From the NCBI GenBank assembly GCA_045121095.1, contig JBGVFN010000058.1, positions 1 to 64,000 of the forward strand: a DNA stretch of 64,000 nt. The letters run 5' to 3'. Positions 8,248 to 17,084 of this stretch are shown piece after piece. Position 1 is the stretch's first letter. Each line of letters begins with the position of its first letter. Made by a program: the position numbers and the translations under genes. The notes under the pieces were generated by a model. That model was not told the DNA's origin and searched no databases. It worked only from the letters and a program-made list of their open reading frames with translations. Source of the DNA: TWA4 sp045121095 (GTDB taxonomy: Bacteria > Bacillota > Clostridia > Lachnospirales > Lachnospiraceae).

Positions 8248-9832
8248 CCTTTTTCTCCTTTCTCTCCAGCAATTTATAGGACAAAAGAATATGAAGCAGT
8301 TCATCCGGATCATTCATTTTCACAGAAATCAGACTCTCAATCCGCTCCATCCTTCTAATAAAAGTTGTCCGATGTATGTATAGTTTCTGCGCCGCCTCCG
8401 ACGCATTAAATTGATGCATAATGTAATAGTACAACGTCTTTACAAACTCCGTTTCATACTCTTCATCATATGCCTGCAGCTTCTGCAGACCTTCATGGGC
8501 CAGCTGTTCCGGTGAAAACAGCGTGGTCGTCTGATTCATCATATAATCCAGCGTATATTCCCTGAATGTATACACCCATCTGTAGGAATCCTTTTTATTG
8601 CCAATCTCCAGAGCAATATCTGCCTGACGCCGGTAATTACTAAGCAAAGTAAAATCATGAAAACGGTTACTGATACCCGCTTTACAGCCAAAATCACGGA
8701 TGAGATATGTTACATTGCTGTAAAAATCTTCTTTTGTGCGGATTTTCCTCTCCCGGGTATAATTAATGATCCAGATAATTTCCCGATCCGTACGGAAAGT
8801 ACAGGAGTATTCAAACATCCGCTCCAGCTGCTGGCACAGATAAGGAGCTCCCTGTTCAAACTCCCGGGCACCAAAAATCTGGAGTACGATCAGCTGGTAT
8901 TCATCATTGCGATGCCAGTTATACATACTAAGAGCCTGAAAATCCACCTCAAAATCCTTGCGTCTGGGATGGAACAGGTATTTTTTGAACAGATGATGCA
9001 GGACATCATCCTGATTTTCTGCTGGATAACGACGCAGATTATTCAAATACAGATTTTCCACATATTTTACGAAACTGGAAAACAGCTGATGAATACCGGA
9101 ATGCACATGATGTTCCGGAATCCTCATAAGAATTCTGGCAGAATATTCCCCGGAAAACCGCATATTATAGCAAAGCAGATTATTTTCAGCTGGCCTGGGC
9201 GGATAAACAAAAACTGTTTTTTCCTCTTCTGCATTCAGATAATCATCATTCTGAAGCAATTCTTTAATATCCTGCTGACTCATTTGATGATCTACCATAC
9301 GATTCCGCATCTCCGGAAAGTACTGAAAATAATCTTCTGTACAGCCCAACATCACAAAATTCCTGTCAAATACAGCCAAAGGAAGTCCGATGACTTTTCT
9401 CCCTTCGCTCAACAGATCCTGCATCTGAATCTGCTCCTGCTCGCAGCTTTCCTGCAGCTGTGCCTCCCACATATGAAGAGCACAAAACAGATCTACCAGT
9501 TCTTCCAGCAGATCTTCCTCGAATTCCACATCACAGATATAAAGAACATCCAGTACCTTTTTCTTCCCCTCCATGAGTGTTCTCCAGTATTCATTTTGCT
9601 CCCTGGTTCCTTTACCCCATGCAACAAAAGCACATTCCGTCAGTTTGATTAAAGGGTGGGCTGTCAGCTCCCCCAGCCGCTCCACAGGAATGCTGTACAA
9701 CTGCCGTCTTTCCACCTGCCCCCGATACCGTTTTACCGACACCAAAGGCGCATCAAAATACGCATCCTGATTTTCTTTCATCCGATGTTTTTGCGAAAGC
9801 AAATACGCAATTTCGCTGAATGTAATATTCAT
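8240..9832 (-). CDS. PucR-type helix-turn-helix regulator
   Basis: 530 residues ending in a PucR C-terminal helix-turn-helix (FNASEAAQKLYIHRTTFIRR). The long N-terminal part has no obvious enzymatic motif and may be the sensory region. It is divergent from the methyltransferase gene at 10132 and overlaps the activator gene downstream, so it probably controls the methyl-transfer set. A palindrome GCTACA-ttt-TGTAGC at 9974-9988 between the divergent genes is an operator candidate. The effector is unknown. Confidence 0.8.
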   Translation of the reverse strand: MNITFSEIAYLLSQKHRMKENQDAYFDAPLVSVKRYRGQVERRQLYSIPVERLGELTAHPLIKLTECAFVAWGKGTREQNEYWRTLMEGKKKVLDVLYICDVEFEEDLLEELVDLFCALHMWEAQLQESCEQEQIQMQDLLSEGRKVIGLPLAVFDRNFVMLGCTEDYFQYFPEMRNRMVDHQMSQQDIKELLQNDDYLNAEEEKTVFVYPPRPAENNLLCYNMRFSGEYSARILMRIPEHHVHSGIHQLFSSFVKYVENLYLNNLRRYPAENQDDVLHHLFKKYLFHPRRKDFEVDFQALSMYNWHRNDEYQLIVLQIFGAREFEQGAPYLCQQLERMFEYSCTFRTDREIIWIINYTRERKIRTKEDFYSNVTYLIRDFGCKAGISNRFHDFTLLSNYRRQADIALEIGNKKDSYRWVYTFREYTLDYMMNQTTTLFSPEQLAHEGLQKLQAYDEEYETEFVKTLYYYIMHQFNASEAAQKLYIHRTTFIRRMERIESLISVKMNDPDELLHILLSYKLLERKEKKDE

Positions 9833-9973
9833 TTTCCCAACTCCTCAAATTATATCGGCATTTTTTACAGTTTTTTTGAAATTTCAGCCCCGCAAACAGC
9901 ATTTTTGTATTTTTCATAGTACCACAGACCTAAATATTTGTAAAATGTTTTGTTCGCATTCAAAAACATGCGC

Positions 9974-9988
9974 GCTACATTTTGTAGC
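9974..9988. promoter_or_regulatory. Candidate operator palindrome
   Basis: GCTACA and TGTAGC arms separated by three bases, about 55 bp upstream of the -10 of the methyltransferase promoter and about 140 bp upstream of the regulator start. Its position between a PucR-type regulator and its presumed target suggests an operator; no binding data. Confidence 0.4.
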
Positions 9989-10020
9989 TTAACTTTGCAA
10001 AAACAGCAACATTATAAGAA

Positions 10021-10049
10021 TTTACGAATTCCTCTTCCCTGCGTATAAT
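10021..10049 (+). promoter_or_regulatory. Sigma-A-type promoter of the methyltransferase genes
   Basis: -35 TTTACG (10021-10026) and -10 TATAAT (10044-10049) with a 17-bp spacer, about 80 bp upstream of the ATG at 10132. Confidence 0.6.
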
Positions 10050-10131
10050 GAAACCACAATCACAGTTCAAAGGGGATTGCGAAACATAAAAAGATATAAA
10101 AAGAGGTTTTCAAAAAGGAGGATTTCAGCAA

Positions 10132-10941
10132 ATGATCATTATTGGTGAGAAAATCAATGGTTCCATTCCGTCTATGGGCAAAGCAATCGCAGAAAGAAAC
10201 GAAGAGTACATCAAAGAAATCGCAAGAAAACAGGATGAAGCTGGCGCTACATATATCGACGTTTGTGCTTCTGTAGCAGAAGACGTTGAGGTAGAAACCA
10301 TGAAATGGCTGATCGACCTGGTACAGAGCGTAAGTGATCTGCCCATCGCAGTAGACAGCCCCAGTGCAGAAGTAATCGCTGAAGCTTACAAATTCTGCAA
10401 CAAACCTGGTATCCTGAACTCCGTATCCGGTGAAGGCAACAAGATGGACGTTCTTTTCCCTATCATGAAAGAAAATCCTGAATGGGAATGTGTTGCTCTG
10501 TTAAGTGATGATACTGGTATTCCGCAGTCCGCAGAAGACCGCTTAAAAGTATTCGATAAGATCATGGCAAAAGCGAAAGAGTACGATATTGCTCCCAGCC
10601 GTCTGCACATCGATCCCCTGATCGAAATGCTGTGCACTTCCGAAGATGGTATCTCCATGGTTATTGAAGTAATGACCACGATCAAAGAACAGTATCCCGA
10701 TATCCATATTACCGGTGCTGTATCCAACATTTCTTTCAACCTGCCCGTTCGTAAGATCCTGAATCAGGCATTTACCGTTCTGGCTATGAACGCTGGTCTG
10801 GACAGCGCGATCTTTGATCCGTTAAACAGAGACCTGATGGGTATGATCTACGCAACAGAAGCTATGCTGGGTCTGGATGACTACTGCATGGAATACATCG
10901 GCGCTTACAGAGAAGGCCTGATCGGACCTGTTCAGCAGTAA
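10132..10941 (+). CDS. Methyltetrahydrofolate:corrinoid methyltransferase (MT-II)
   Basis: 269 residues of the pterin-binding (DHPS-like) TIM-barrel family, close in layout to AcsE/MtgA proteins. It starts IIGEKING, has AVDSPSAE and LNSVSGE segments at the positions of the pterin-binding Asp and Asn, and GAVSNISFNLPVR near residue 200. It should move the methyl group from the corrinoid protein at 11211 to tetrahydrofolate, feeding the Wood-Ljungdahl methyl branch, or work in reverse. A GGAGG site lies shortly before the ATG. It is separated from its corrinoid partner by a 269-bp folded leader. Confidence 0.88.
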   Translation: MIIIGEKINGSIPSMGKAIAERNEEYIKEIARKQDEAGATYIDVCASVAEDVEVETMKWLIDLVQSVSDLPIAVDSPSAEVIAEAYKFCNKPGILNSVSGEGNKMDVLFPIMKENPEWECVALLSDDTGIPQSAEDRLKVFDKIMAKAKEYDIAPSRLHIDPLIEMLCTSEDGISMVIEVMTTIKEQYPDIHITGAVSNISFNLPVRKILNQAFTVLAMNAGLDSAIFDPLNRDLMGMIYATEAMLGLDDYCMEYIGAYREGLIGPVQQ

Positions 10942-11011
10942 TCTGCACTTGCGTTCTTTAATGATTTAGATTATTATAATTATTATATTTTTATCAAATT
11001 GATTCTTTTTC

Positions 11012-11175
11012 GGAAATGTTTCTCTGCATTAGAAACATTTCCGGTAGAATATATAGCAGGAATATTACCTGTTCCTGTCGCAGCGCAACGTTTTCCGCTG
11101 CATCCATGTCGGTGTGAGGAGCCGGCAGAAAGCTATTATAACCACAGGTTTTCGGAAGTGAGGAGCCGTAACCTG
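11012..11175 (+). other. Structured intergenic leader before the corrinoid protein gene
   Basis: Three hairpins in the mRNA between the MT-II and corrinoid genes: GGAAATGTTTC (11012-11022) with GAAACATTTCC (11032-11042); GCAGCG (11080-11085) with CGCTGC (11096-11101); and CAGGTT (11145-11150) with AACCTG (11170-11175). An exact 11-base direct repeat GTGAGGAGCCG occurs at 11114-11124 and 11158-11168. It could be a processing or stoichiometry element or an unrecognised cis-regulatory RNA. It does not fit a cobalamin riboswitch core well. Confidence 0.45.
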
Positions 11176-11210
11176 CGCAATGAACATCATTTTTTAGGAG
11201 GAATATTATT

Positions 11211-11843
11211 ATGTCAAAGATCGAAGAATTAGCAGCAGCTGTCACAAAAGGTAAAGCAAAACTCGTTCCCAACCTGGTTAAAGATTGCTTAGCAGAAGGT
11301 GTTGACCCCGTTGAAATCCTGAACAAAGGTATGATCGGCGCTATGGATATCGTTGGTGAAAAATTCAAAAACAACGAAATTTTCGTTCCTGAAATGCTGG
11401 TTGCAGCTCGTGCTATGAAGAAAGGTGTTGAAGTTCTGAAACCCTCTCTGGCTGGTGGAGACAACATATCTCTTGGTAAATATGTAATCGGTACTGTAGC
11501 TGGTGACCTTCATGATATCGGTAAAAACCTGGTTGCTATGATGATTGAATCTTCAGGTTTCGAAGTAATCGACCTGGGCGTTGACGTTCCCAAGGAAAAA
11601 TTCGTAGAAGCAGTTAAGAACGATCCCGAAGTTAAAATCGTTGGTCTGTCCGCTCTGTTAACAACTACTATGCCCGCTATGAAAGACACTGTTGAAGCTC
11701 TGATCGAAGCTGGATGCAAGAGCCAGGTTAAGATCATGGTTGGTGGTGCTCCTATCACTCAGGAATTCGCTGATGAAATCGGCGCTGACTGCTACACCAC
11801 AGATGCAGCTTCCGCAGCTCAGGCAGCAAAGACTTTAGTTTAA
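11211..11843 (+). CDS. Corrinoid (B12-binding) methyl-carrier protein
   Basis: 210 residues with the usual two-part fold: an N-terminal four-helix cap (about 1-85) and a Rossmann B12-binding domain. The DLHDIGKN motif gives His101 as lower axial cobalt ligand, followed by SALLTTTM and GGAPIT. It should accept methyl groups from the UroD-type methyltransferases at 17085 and 18091 and hand them to MT-II at 10132. The start has a strong TAGGAGGAATATT site. The palindrome at 12043-12082 probably ends its transcript. Confidence 0.92.
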   Translation: MSKIEELAAAVTKGKAKLVPNLVKDCLAEGVDPVEILNKGMIGAMDIVGEKFKNNEIFVPEMLVAARAMKKGVEVLKPSLAGGDNISLGKYVIGTVAGDLHDIGKNLVAMMIESSGFEVIDLGVDVPKEKFVEAVKNDPEVKIVGLSALLTTTMPAMKDTVEALIEAGCKSQVKIMVGGAPITQEFADEIGADCYTTDAASAAQAAKTLV

Positions 11844-12173
11844 TCTTTTATCATCAACAATATTCAGTCACGACTGAATTATCACAAATTTAACAACTAC
11901 GTTATACAGATATTAAGATACACCCCTCGTAATCATTCATTATTTTGAAAGCTTTGACTTTCGTCCTGAACACCTTAATGACCGATTGCATGAATCTGTT
12001 AGCGTTCAATTTTTACTGAGTCCAAAAATATAATTATCCTTAGCAGGCCGACAGTGTTTCATGTGAAACACTGTCGGCCTGCGTTATGAGTTCTGTTCTA
12101 ATCATTTCGCTTTATCAGCTCTGATTTTTTCACCTTATGCGTTCTGATTTTACATCATCGGCCCTGTTTTTTA
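11844..12173. other. Intergenic region between convergent genes
   Basis: No gene seen. It contains a small stem ATTCAGT-cacg-ACTGAAT near 11870 and the large parS-like palindrome at 12043-12082. It is AT-rich otherwise. Confidence 0.6.
12043..12082. terminator. 40-bp palindrome with parS-like tip between convergent genes
   Basis: Arms GCAGGCCGACAG (12043-12054) and CTGTCGGCCTGC (12071-12082) flank TGTTTCATGTGAAACA (12055-12070), one base from the parS consensus. GC-rich arms between converging transcripts suggest a bidirectional terminator, although the following T run is weak. The tip may also be bound by ParB. Confidence 0.6.
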
Positions 12174-12674
12174 CTACCTTACCGCACCATTTCCACTGGC
12201 ACCGCTTCCGTTCACACCACTTCCATTCGCATCGCTTCCGTTGCGTACATTGCTGTCATTGGCCGCATTGTCTTCCGTGGTTGTAGTTGTTCGATTTCGC
12301 TCTGTACCATTCGTACCACTATTAGTACCCTCATGCACCGTGCCATTTTCTGTGCCGTTTTCCACACCATCATACACAGTCTGGCTTTCTGTACCATGAT
12401 TTAAAGTTCCATTTTTCTCCGTTTCTGTACCATTTTTATGGTTCAGGTTTTCGTTATTATCCAGCGTACCATTATGATTTCTATCCTCTTCATATACCCC
12501 GTCATGCATGGTACCAGTTTCACCTGTCAGATCATCCCAGCCTCTTTCCGCAGCCGATTCCGTATCCTCCACAGCACGGCATGCAGACAAAGAAAACATC
12601 AGGCAAAGCAGCATCAGCATAACACCCATGGTCTTTGCTGTACTTCTGCTTTTTTCATTGCGTTTACCTTTCAT
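12174..12674 (-). CDS. Asn/Gly/Thr-rich lipoprotein, function unknown
   Basis: 166 residues from ATG 12674; an in-frame TTG at 12680 is possible, with GAAGGGAAG upstream. The signal peptide ends in the lipobox FSLSAC with Cys32. After about residue 60 the protein is low complexity, dominated by NGT, GTE and NGS triplets with many Asn and Thr, which looks like an expanded degenerate repeat. A surface-exposed flexible tail is likely. No enzymatic motif or known family was recognised. Confidence 0.7.
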   Translation of the reverse strand: MKGKRNEKSRSTAKTMGVMLMLLCLMFSLSACRAVEDTESAAERGWDDLTGETGTMHDGVYEEDRNHNGTLDNNENLNHKNGTETEKNGTLNHGTESQTVYDGVENGTENGTVHEGTNSGTNGTERNRTTTTTEDNAANDSNVRNGSDANGSGVNGSGASGNGAVR

Positions 12675-12819
12675 CGTCAATACTTCCCTTCTTTTTCAGT
12701 GTAAAACAAGACAACAATTCACCAGGAGCGGATGCTCTGCCGAATTGTTACAAAAAATAAAGCGGAAATCCCGATACAGGATTTCCACTTTAGCATGTCC
12801 GAATTATTCTGTTTTATCC

Positions 12820-12935
12820 AGGCTTTCGTTTATCCAAGTTTTTCTTGTTCAAAGTTTTTCTTATCCAAACTTCTTCTTATCCAAGTCTTTCTTGTTCAAA
12901 GTTTTTCTTATTCAAACTTCTTCTTATCCAAGTTT
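12820..12935. repeat. 47-bp higher-order tandem array at a gene 3' end
   Basis: On the minus strand the last codons and stop of the cytidylate-kinase-like gene (…ACTTGGATAA) are followed by repeated variants such as ACTTGGATAAGAAGA, AGTTTGAATAAGAAAA and ACTTTGAACAAGAAAG. These 15-16-bp subunits recur in the same order, giving a 47-bp superunit about twice, with a final partial copy. Confidence 0.85.
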
Positions 12936-13553
12936 TATTTTTACCATTTCTTTGATCACTTCTGCACATTTTTCCATGCCCAGTCTTCCACTGTTCAAAA
13001 TCAGATCATATGCTTTGGGATCTTTCCATTCCTGTCCGCGGGAATAGTATTTGTAATAATCAGAGCGATATTTGTCCGTTTTTAAAATCAGACGCTCTGC
13101 TTCTGCATCACCTACGCAAAGGCGTTCCTTTACATTTTCAATGCAATAATCCATATCTGCTTCCACAAATACACTGACCACATTAGGATAATCTTTTAAT
13201 GCAAGATTTCCGCATTTACCGATGATGATGCAGGATTCTGTTTCTGCCAGATGGCGGATGATTTCTGCCTGAATATTGAACAGGTTATCATCCGAAACAA
13301 ATCTCTTATCCGTAGGCTTTGCAATACGATTAATATTGGGGAATCCTGCCAGCATTTTCTGAATATAAGAACCTCTCAGCTTTTCATCTACCTGTGCAAA
13401 TAACTGTTCATTAATACCGCTGTAATCAGATGCCATACGCAGCAGCTGATCTTCGTAACAGGGAATTCCCAGTTCTTCGCTCAGATTAATACCGATGGTT
13501 TTACCGCCGCTTCCGAAGCCGCGTGAAATAGTAATTACATAGGGTTTATCCAT
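12924..13553 (-). CDS. Cytidylate-kinase-like P-loop protein, copy 1
   Basis: 209 residues of the cytidylate kinase-like family (AAA_26 type). The N-terminal ISRGFGSGGKTIG replaces a classic Walker A loop and is followed by LSEELGIPCYEDQLL. Later EAEIIRHLAETESCIIIGKC and a YRSDYYKYYS segment match the paralogue at 33105-33743. The family resembles nucleoside monophosphate kinases, but the true substrate is not established. The start follows GGGAGGTAG. Its stop codon lies in a tandem repeat array. Confidence 0.8.
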   Translation of the reverse strand: MDKPYVITISRGFGSGGKTIGINLSEELGIPCYEDQLLRMASDYSGINEQLFAQVDEKLRGSYIQKMLAGFPNINRIAKPTDKRFVSDDNLFNIQAEIIRHLAETESCIIIGKCGNLALKDYPNVVSVFVEADMDYCIENVKERLCVGDAEAERLILKTDKYRSDYYKYYSRGQEWKDPKAYDLILNSGRLGMEKCAEVIKEMVKIKLG

Positions 13554-13608
13554 AATCTACCTCCCGAAATTAAACTCTTTCTTCTGGAAATAGTATATCA
13601 CATATCTA

Positions 13609-14400
13609 TCACAGGGGTAACTTCAGTTCAAAATATTTTTCCATAATTTCGTAAAGTTCATGTTTATCATGAATTTCTGTTTTGGTGACTGTGCCATTTT
13701 CAATAATTGTGAGTGTATTTCCCATAACGCCAATACTTCCATCAGCGGTTCTTCGATTGAGGAATGGAATCTGAGTAAAAATAGAGTCCGGGCAGCAGCC
13801 GCAATATTCGTTGTTGGGGATGAAAGTTACGTTGTGCTGAGGCATGGGGTAAAACTGCAGTACATTTTCTATTTCACCGCTGGAAGTGGTCCGGCTGACC
13901 GTCCACCAGTATTCATCTGTTTTTTTTACGTGATAGGTTTCTCCATGCATGGTCCGTGAAAATCCATCTTCTATCAGCAAAAGTCCTGCAGGCATGGGGC
14001 CGCCGAATCCCACATCATAGAAGTATTTTTTACCATCCAGCTCCACCACATTTACCCGGTGCAGAACCGGAGGTACTTCCGTCTTATTACGCACGATCCG
14101 ACCCATACATCCATACGCATGATATCCCAGATCTTTCAAGAGCTGTGTGAACAAAGCGTTCAATTCAAAGCAATAACCCCCTCTGTGGTTGGTAACAATC
14201 TTTTCAAACACAGCAGGAATTTCCAGAGAAACCGGTTTATGAAATTCATATGAATCCATATTTTCAAATACGACTTTCTGCTGGTGGATGTAGATCAAAT
14301 TGTCCAAATATTCGAAATCCGCCTGATCAGGTGCATCCACCTGCAGACGGTTCAAATAAGCACCAATATCGGGGATTGGTGAATATAACTTGTCATGCAT
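13609..14400 (-). CDS. Arylamine N-acetyltransferase
   Basis: 263 residues, the normal length for NAT enzymes. The catalytic triad is visible: Cys77 in RGGYCFELN, His114 in VLHRVNVVEL and Asp129 in YFYDVGFGG. It transfers acetyl from acetyl-CoA to aromatic amines or hydrazines in the cytoplasm. It starts after AAGGAGG and is the gene immediately upstream of the cytidylate-kinase-like gene on the same strand. It diverges from the GPH transporter. Confidence 0.92.
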   Translation of the reverse strand: MHDKLYSPIPDIGAYLNRLQVDAPDQADFEYLDNLIYIHQQKVVFENMDSYEFHKPVSLEIPAVFEKIVTNHRGGYCFELNALFTQLLKDLGYHAYGCMGRIVRNKTEVPPVLHRVNVVELDGKKYFYDVGFGGPMPAGLLLIEDGFSRTMHGETYHVKKTDEYWWTVSRTTSSGEIENVLQFYPMPQHNVTFIPNNEYCGCCPDSIFTQIPFLNRRTADGSIGVMGNTLTIIENGTVTKTEIHDKHELYEIMEKYFELKLPL

Positions 14401-14752
14401 AAAAAGACCTCCTTATTTTTTGGGTATTTTGTTCAATTTACACTCTATTATCAGATTTTTTTTAGTATATCGGATACTTTTTCTTTTCGCAACAAAAATT
14501 TTATCTACGCACGTTTTTTGACATTTTGACACTTCCGGGTGTACAAAATGTCGAATTCGAAACCAGAAGATATGAACTTTGTGCGGATTTACCCTCAATC
14601 CATTTTACTTTATACTAAACGCAAGATTAATCGTGACACGTGAAGATTGTACAATCAACAAAGTGAAAAGCAACTATTTCGTCTTTGCTGAACCGGCCTG
14701 CATAGATTCAGTGAATACGAACAGTTTTCAAAAAAGAAGGAGAGTTTTTCAT
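14401..14752. promoter_or_regulatory. Divergent regulatory region with an inverted repeat
   Basis: No gene. An inverted repeat GACATTTTG (14520-14528) with CAAAATGTC (14544-14552), containing an inner ACAC/GTGT pair, sits between nat and the transporter and may be an operator. The frame that extends the transporter upstream of 14753 lacks a ribosome-binding site. Confidence 0.4.
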
Positions 14753-16144
14753 ATGAGCGACGAAAAGAAAACCAAAAAAGGCTTAAGCAAAGCCCTCAAG
14801 ATGTTTTATGGTGTTGGTGACTGTAGTTTTACACTGATGACAAATGTTGAAAGTTATTTCTTTAACTTCTTCCTGACCAACCTGGCACAGTTTGGTCTTG
14901 GTACCGTATCTTTCATCACTACCACCGCAAGTGTAATTGATGCTTGCCTGTCCTGGATCTACGGTGCGATCCTGAATAGTATCAAACCAAAAAAATGGGG
15001 CCGCTATCGTTCCTGGCTGATCTTATTACCCTGGCTGGTGCCTTTCTTATATGCCTTCCAGTTTATCAAACTGAATGATGGCCCTCTTGGCGTAGCTGTT
15101 ATTATCATCGCTGCTGTTGCCAGCCATATTGTATGGAATTTCCCTTACGTTGCTAACGTATCCATGATTGCTGTAGCCGGCAAAACACCGGAAGATCGAT
15201 CACAGCTGGCTTCCACAAGAGCTGCATGGGCAAACTTCTCCAAAGTTATCTTCTCTTACGTAGCAACTCCTCTGGCAGCAATTTTTGCCGGAATTATCGG
15301 TGAAACCAACCAGTACGGCGCAGTTGCATTCGTACTAGGCTGTGTTATGGCAGTTATGTACTATGTACACTTCAGAATGTTCGACGGCTACGAAGAAATA
15401 GAAGTTGCAACTGAAACCACCGAGAAAAAAGATAAAACAAAAACAAGTCCTGTTGACCTTCTGAGATCTTTAGTTCAGAACCCTCCTCTGATCGCGTTAA
15501 TGATCGCCGATCTTGCAAAATTCATGTTCAACTTTGTTTGCGCAGGTGTCGCTGTATACTATTTCACCTACGTAGCAAAAGACGCCGGCATGTTGGCTAA
15601 TTACCTTGTAATCACCAATATCCTGTGTGTAGTTGGTTCTTATCTGTCCAAGAATCTGGCTAAGAAACTGTCAACTCGTGTTACCGCAATCGTTACGTTC
15701 CTGGCTATGGCCGTTGTACTGATTGCTGCAAACTTTACATATAGCAATGTTACTCTGGTAGTAATTTTAATGTCCGCTGCTCAGTTTGGTTATGGTATTG
15801 CTTATGCATGTACTCCCGCTCTGTACGCAGACACCATCGTTTACGCAGAATGGAAAACCGGCAAAAACGCTACTGGCTGGATCAGCGGTCTGCAGAACGT
15901 TCCTCTGAAGGTTGGTGTTATGACAAGAGGTATCATCATCTCCGCATGTCTGGCAATGGCAAACTTCAGCGCTGACATCGATCCCGCTGCTGCATCTGTT
16001 GAACTGCAGAAAGGTATCTGTATGGCATTTATGGTGATCCCTGCATGCGCTCTGATCGTTGCTGCATTATCACTGTTAATCGGTTTCCGCCTTACCAAAG
16101 AAAAAGTAGAACAATATCAGGCAGAAATCGCTGCACGCGGCTAA
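14753..16144 (+). CDS. GPH-family (MFS_2) sugar/solute:cation symporter-like transporter
   Basis: 463 residues with about 12 hydrophobic segments. The N-terminal MFYGVGDCSFTLMTNVESYF is typical of the glycoside-pentoside-hexuronide symporter family. ATG 14753 is chosen because AGAAGGAGAG precedes it. The frame is open to 14579 but has no signal there. Its position just before two UroD-family methyltransferases suggests import of a methylated substrate for them. This is inference; the family also carries sugars. Confidence 0.8.
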   Translation: MSDEKKTKKGLSKALKMFYGVGDCSFTLMTNVESYFFNFFLTNLAQFGLGTVSFITTTASVIDACLSWIYGAILNSIKPKKWGRYRSWLILLPWLVPFLYAFQFIKLNDGPLGVAVIIIAAVASHIVWNFPYVANVSMIAVAGKTPEDRSQLASTRAAWANFSKVIFSYVATPLAAIFAGIIGETNQYGAVAFVLGCVMAVMYYVHFRMFDGYEEIEVATETTEKKDKTKTSPVDLLRSLVQNPPLIALMIADLAKFMFNFVCAGVAVYYFTYVAKDAGMLANYLVITNILCVVGSYLSKNLAKKLSTRVTAIVTFLAMAVVLIAANFTYSNVTLVVILMSAAQFGYGIAYACTPALYADTIVYAEWKTGKNATGWISGLQNVPLKVGVMTRGIIISACLAMANFSADIDPAAASVELQKGICMAFMVIPACALIVAALSLLIGFRLTKEKVEQYQAEIAARG

Positions 16145-16154
16145 TTATTATCAG

Positions 16155-17024
16155 GAGGGACAATAAAGAAATCCCAGATCATTGGTGCATTTTTGTCCAT
16201 ACTGATTCTAACCGGCTGCTGGCACTCCTGATCAGATTATTTGGCGCAAAAACACAGAATATACTTTTCGCTTTTATGTTATGTGCTGCCCTGCTGTCCT
16301 CCATCATGTCCAATGTGGCAACAACCGCAGTACTGGTGTCTGTCGTATTAAATTTCCTGAATGTATACCACGATCAAACAGAACGCCGCCACAGTGGAAA
16401 AGCTTTTATGATCGGCCTTCCCATTGCAAGTATGATCGGTGGAATGATGACACCGGCAGGAAGCCCTTTAAATATGCTGGGAATCGATTTTCTGGAATCA
16501 GCTGATATCCGATTTTCCTTTATTCAGTGGATGGGAATCGGCATTCCAGTAGCACTTATATCACTTTTAGCTGCATGGAAAATCACCATGGCAGTATTCA
16601 AACCCGCAGAAATCGATCCAAACTGCATAAAAAACTATATTCAGACTCTGGATATCCCTGACAAATTAACCTTTAAAGAAAAATACGTGGGAATTGTGAT
16701 CTCAGCCCTGTTTATCCTTTGGGTATTATCATCCTGGTTCCCCGTACTCAACATCACCGTAGTCGGTATGATCGGATTCGCTTTCCTGTTCATACCCGGA
16801 GTCGAAATTTTTACCTGGAAAGATTATTGCCGCTGCGTAAGCTGGACATCTGCGCATCCTGCTGCTTCCTGCTGCCGCTGGATACAGTACCGCTGCTGAC
16901 CTACTCAACCGGTTATTATAAAATGATGGATATGCCCAAAGTATCCGCATTCATACAGGTTGTCATTCTGACCTGCATGGCCATCTGGGTACCGATCGCA
17001 CTGAGGCTATTTGGATTTATGTGA
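16155..17024 (+). pseudogene. Decayed SLC13/DASS-type anion symporter
   Basis: A ribosome-binding site (CAGGAGGGACA) is followed by KKSQIIGAFLSILILTGCW in one frame but with no start codon. The sequence then jumps into another frame reading RLLALLIRLFGAKTQ and SNVATTAVLVSVVLNFL, typical of the middle of SLC13 transporters. A second shift near 16820 leads to LDICASCCFLLPLDTVPLLT and a normal-looking C-terminus ending at 17024. Much of the N-terminal half and part of the C-terminal domain are missing. Loss of start, two frame changes and deletions make it a pseudogene. Confidence 0.8.
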
Positions 17025-17084
17025 TGTTATACTGCACAGACAACTTTAAAACTAGACTTAACGCTTAAAACAGGAGGACTACAT

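Noticed and set aside
8657..9652. 331-codon plus-strand frame opposite the PucR regulator
   Set aside because: Shadow of a well-supported regulator; no ribosome-binding site and no recognisable domain.
11043..11210. Possible cobalamin riboswitch before the corrinoid gene
   Set aside because: GGAAGTGAGGAGCCG...CCTGCGCAA looks vaguely like the core, but the GGTG/CTGCCCGC pattern and upstream box are not present.
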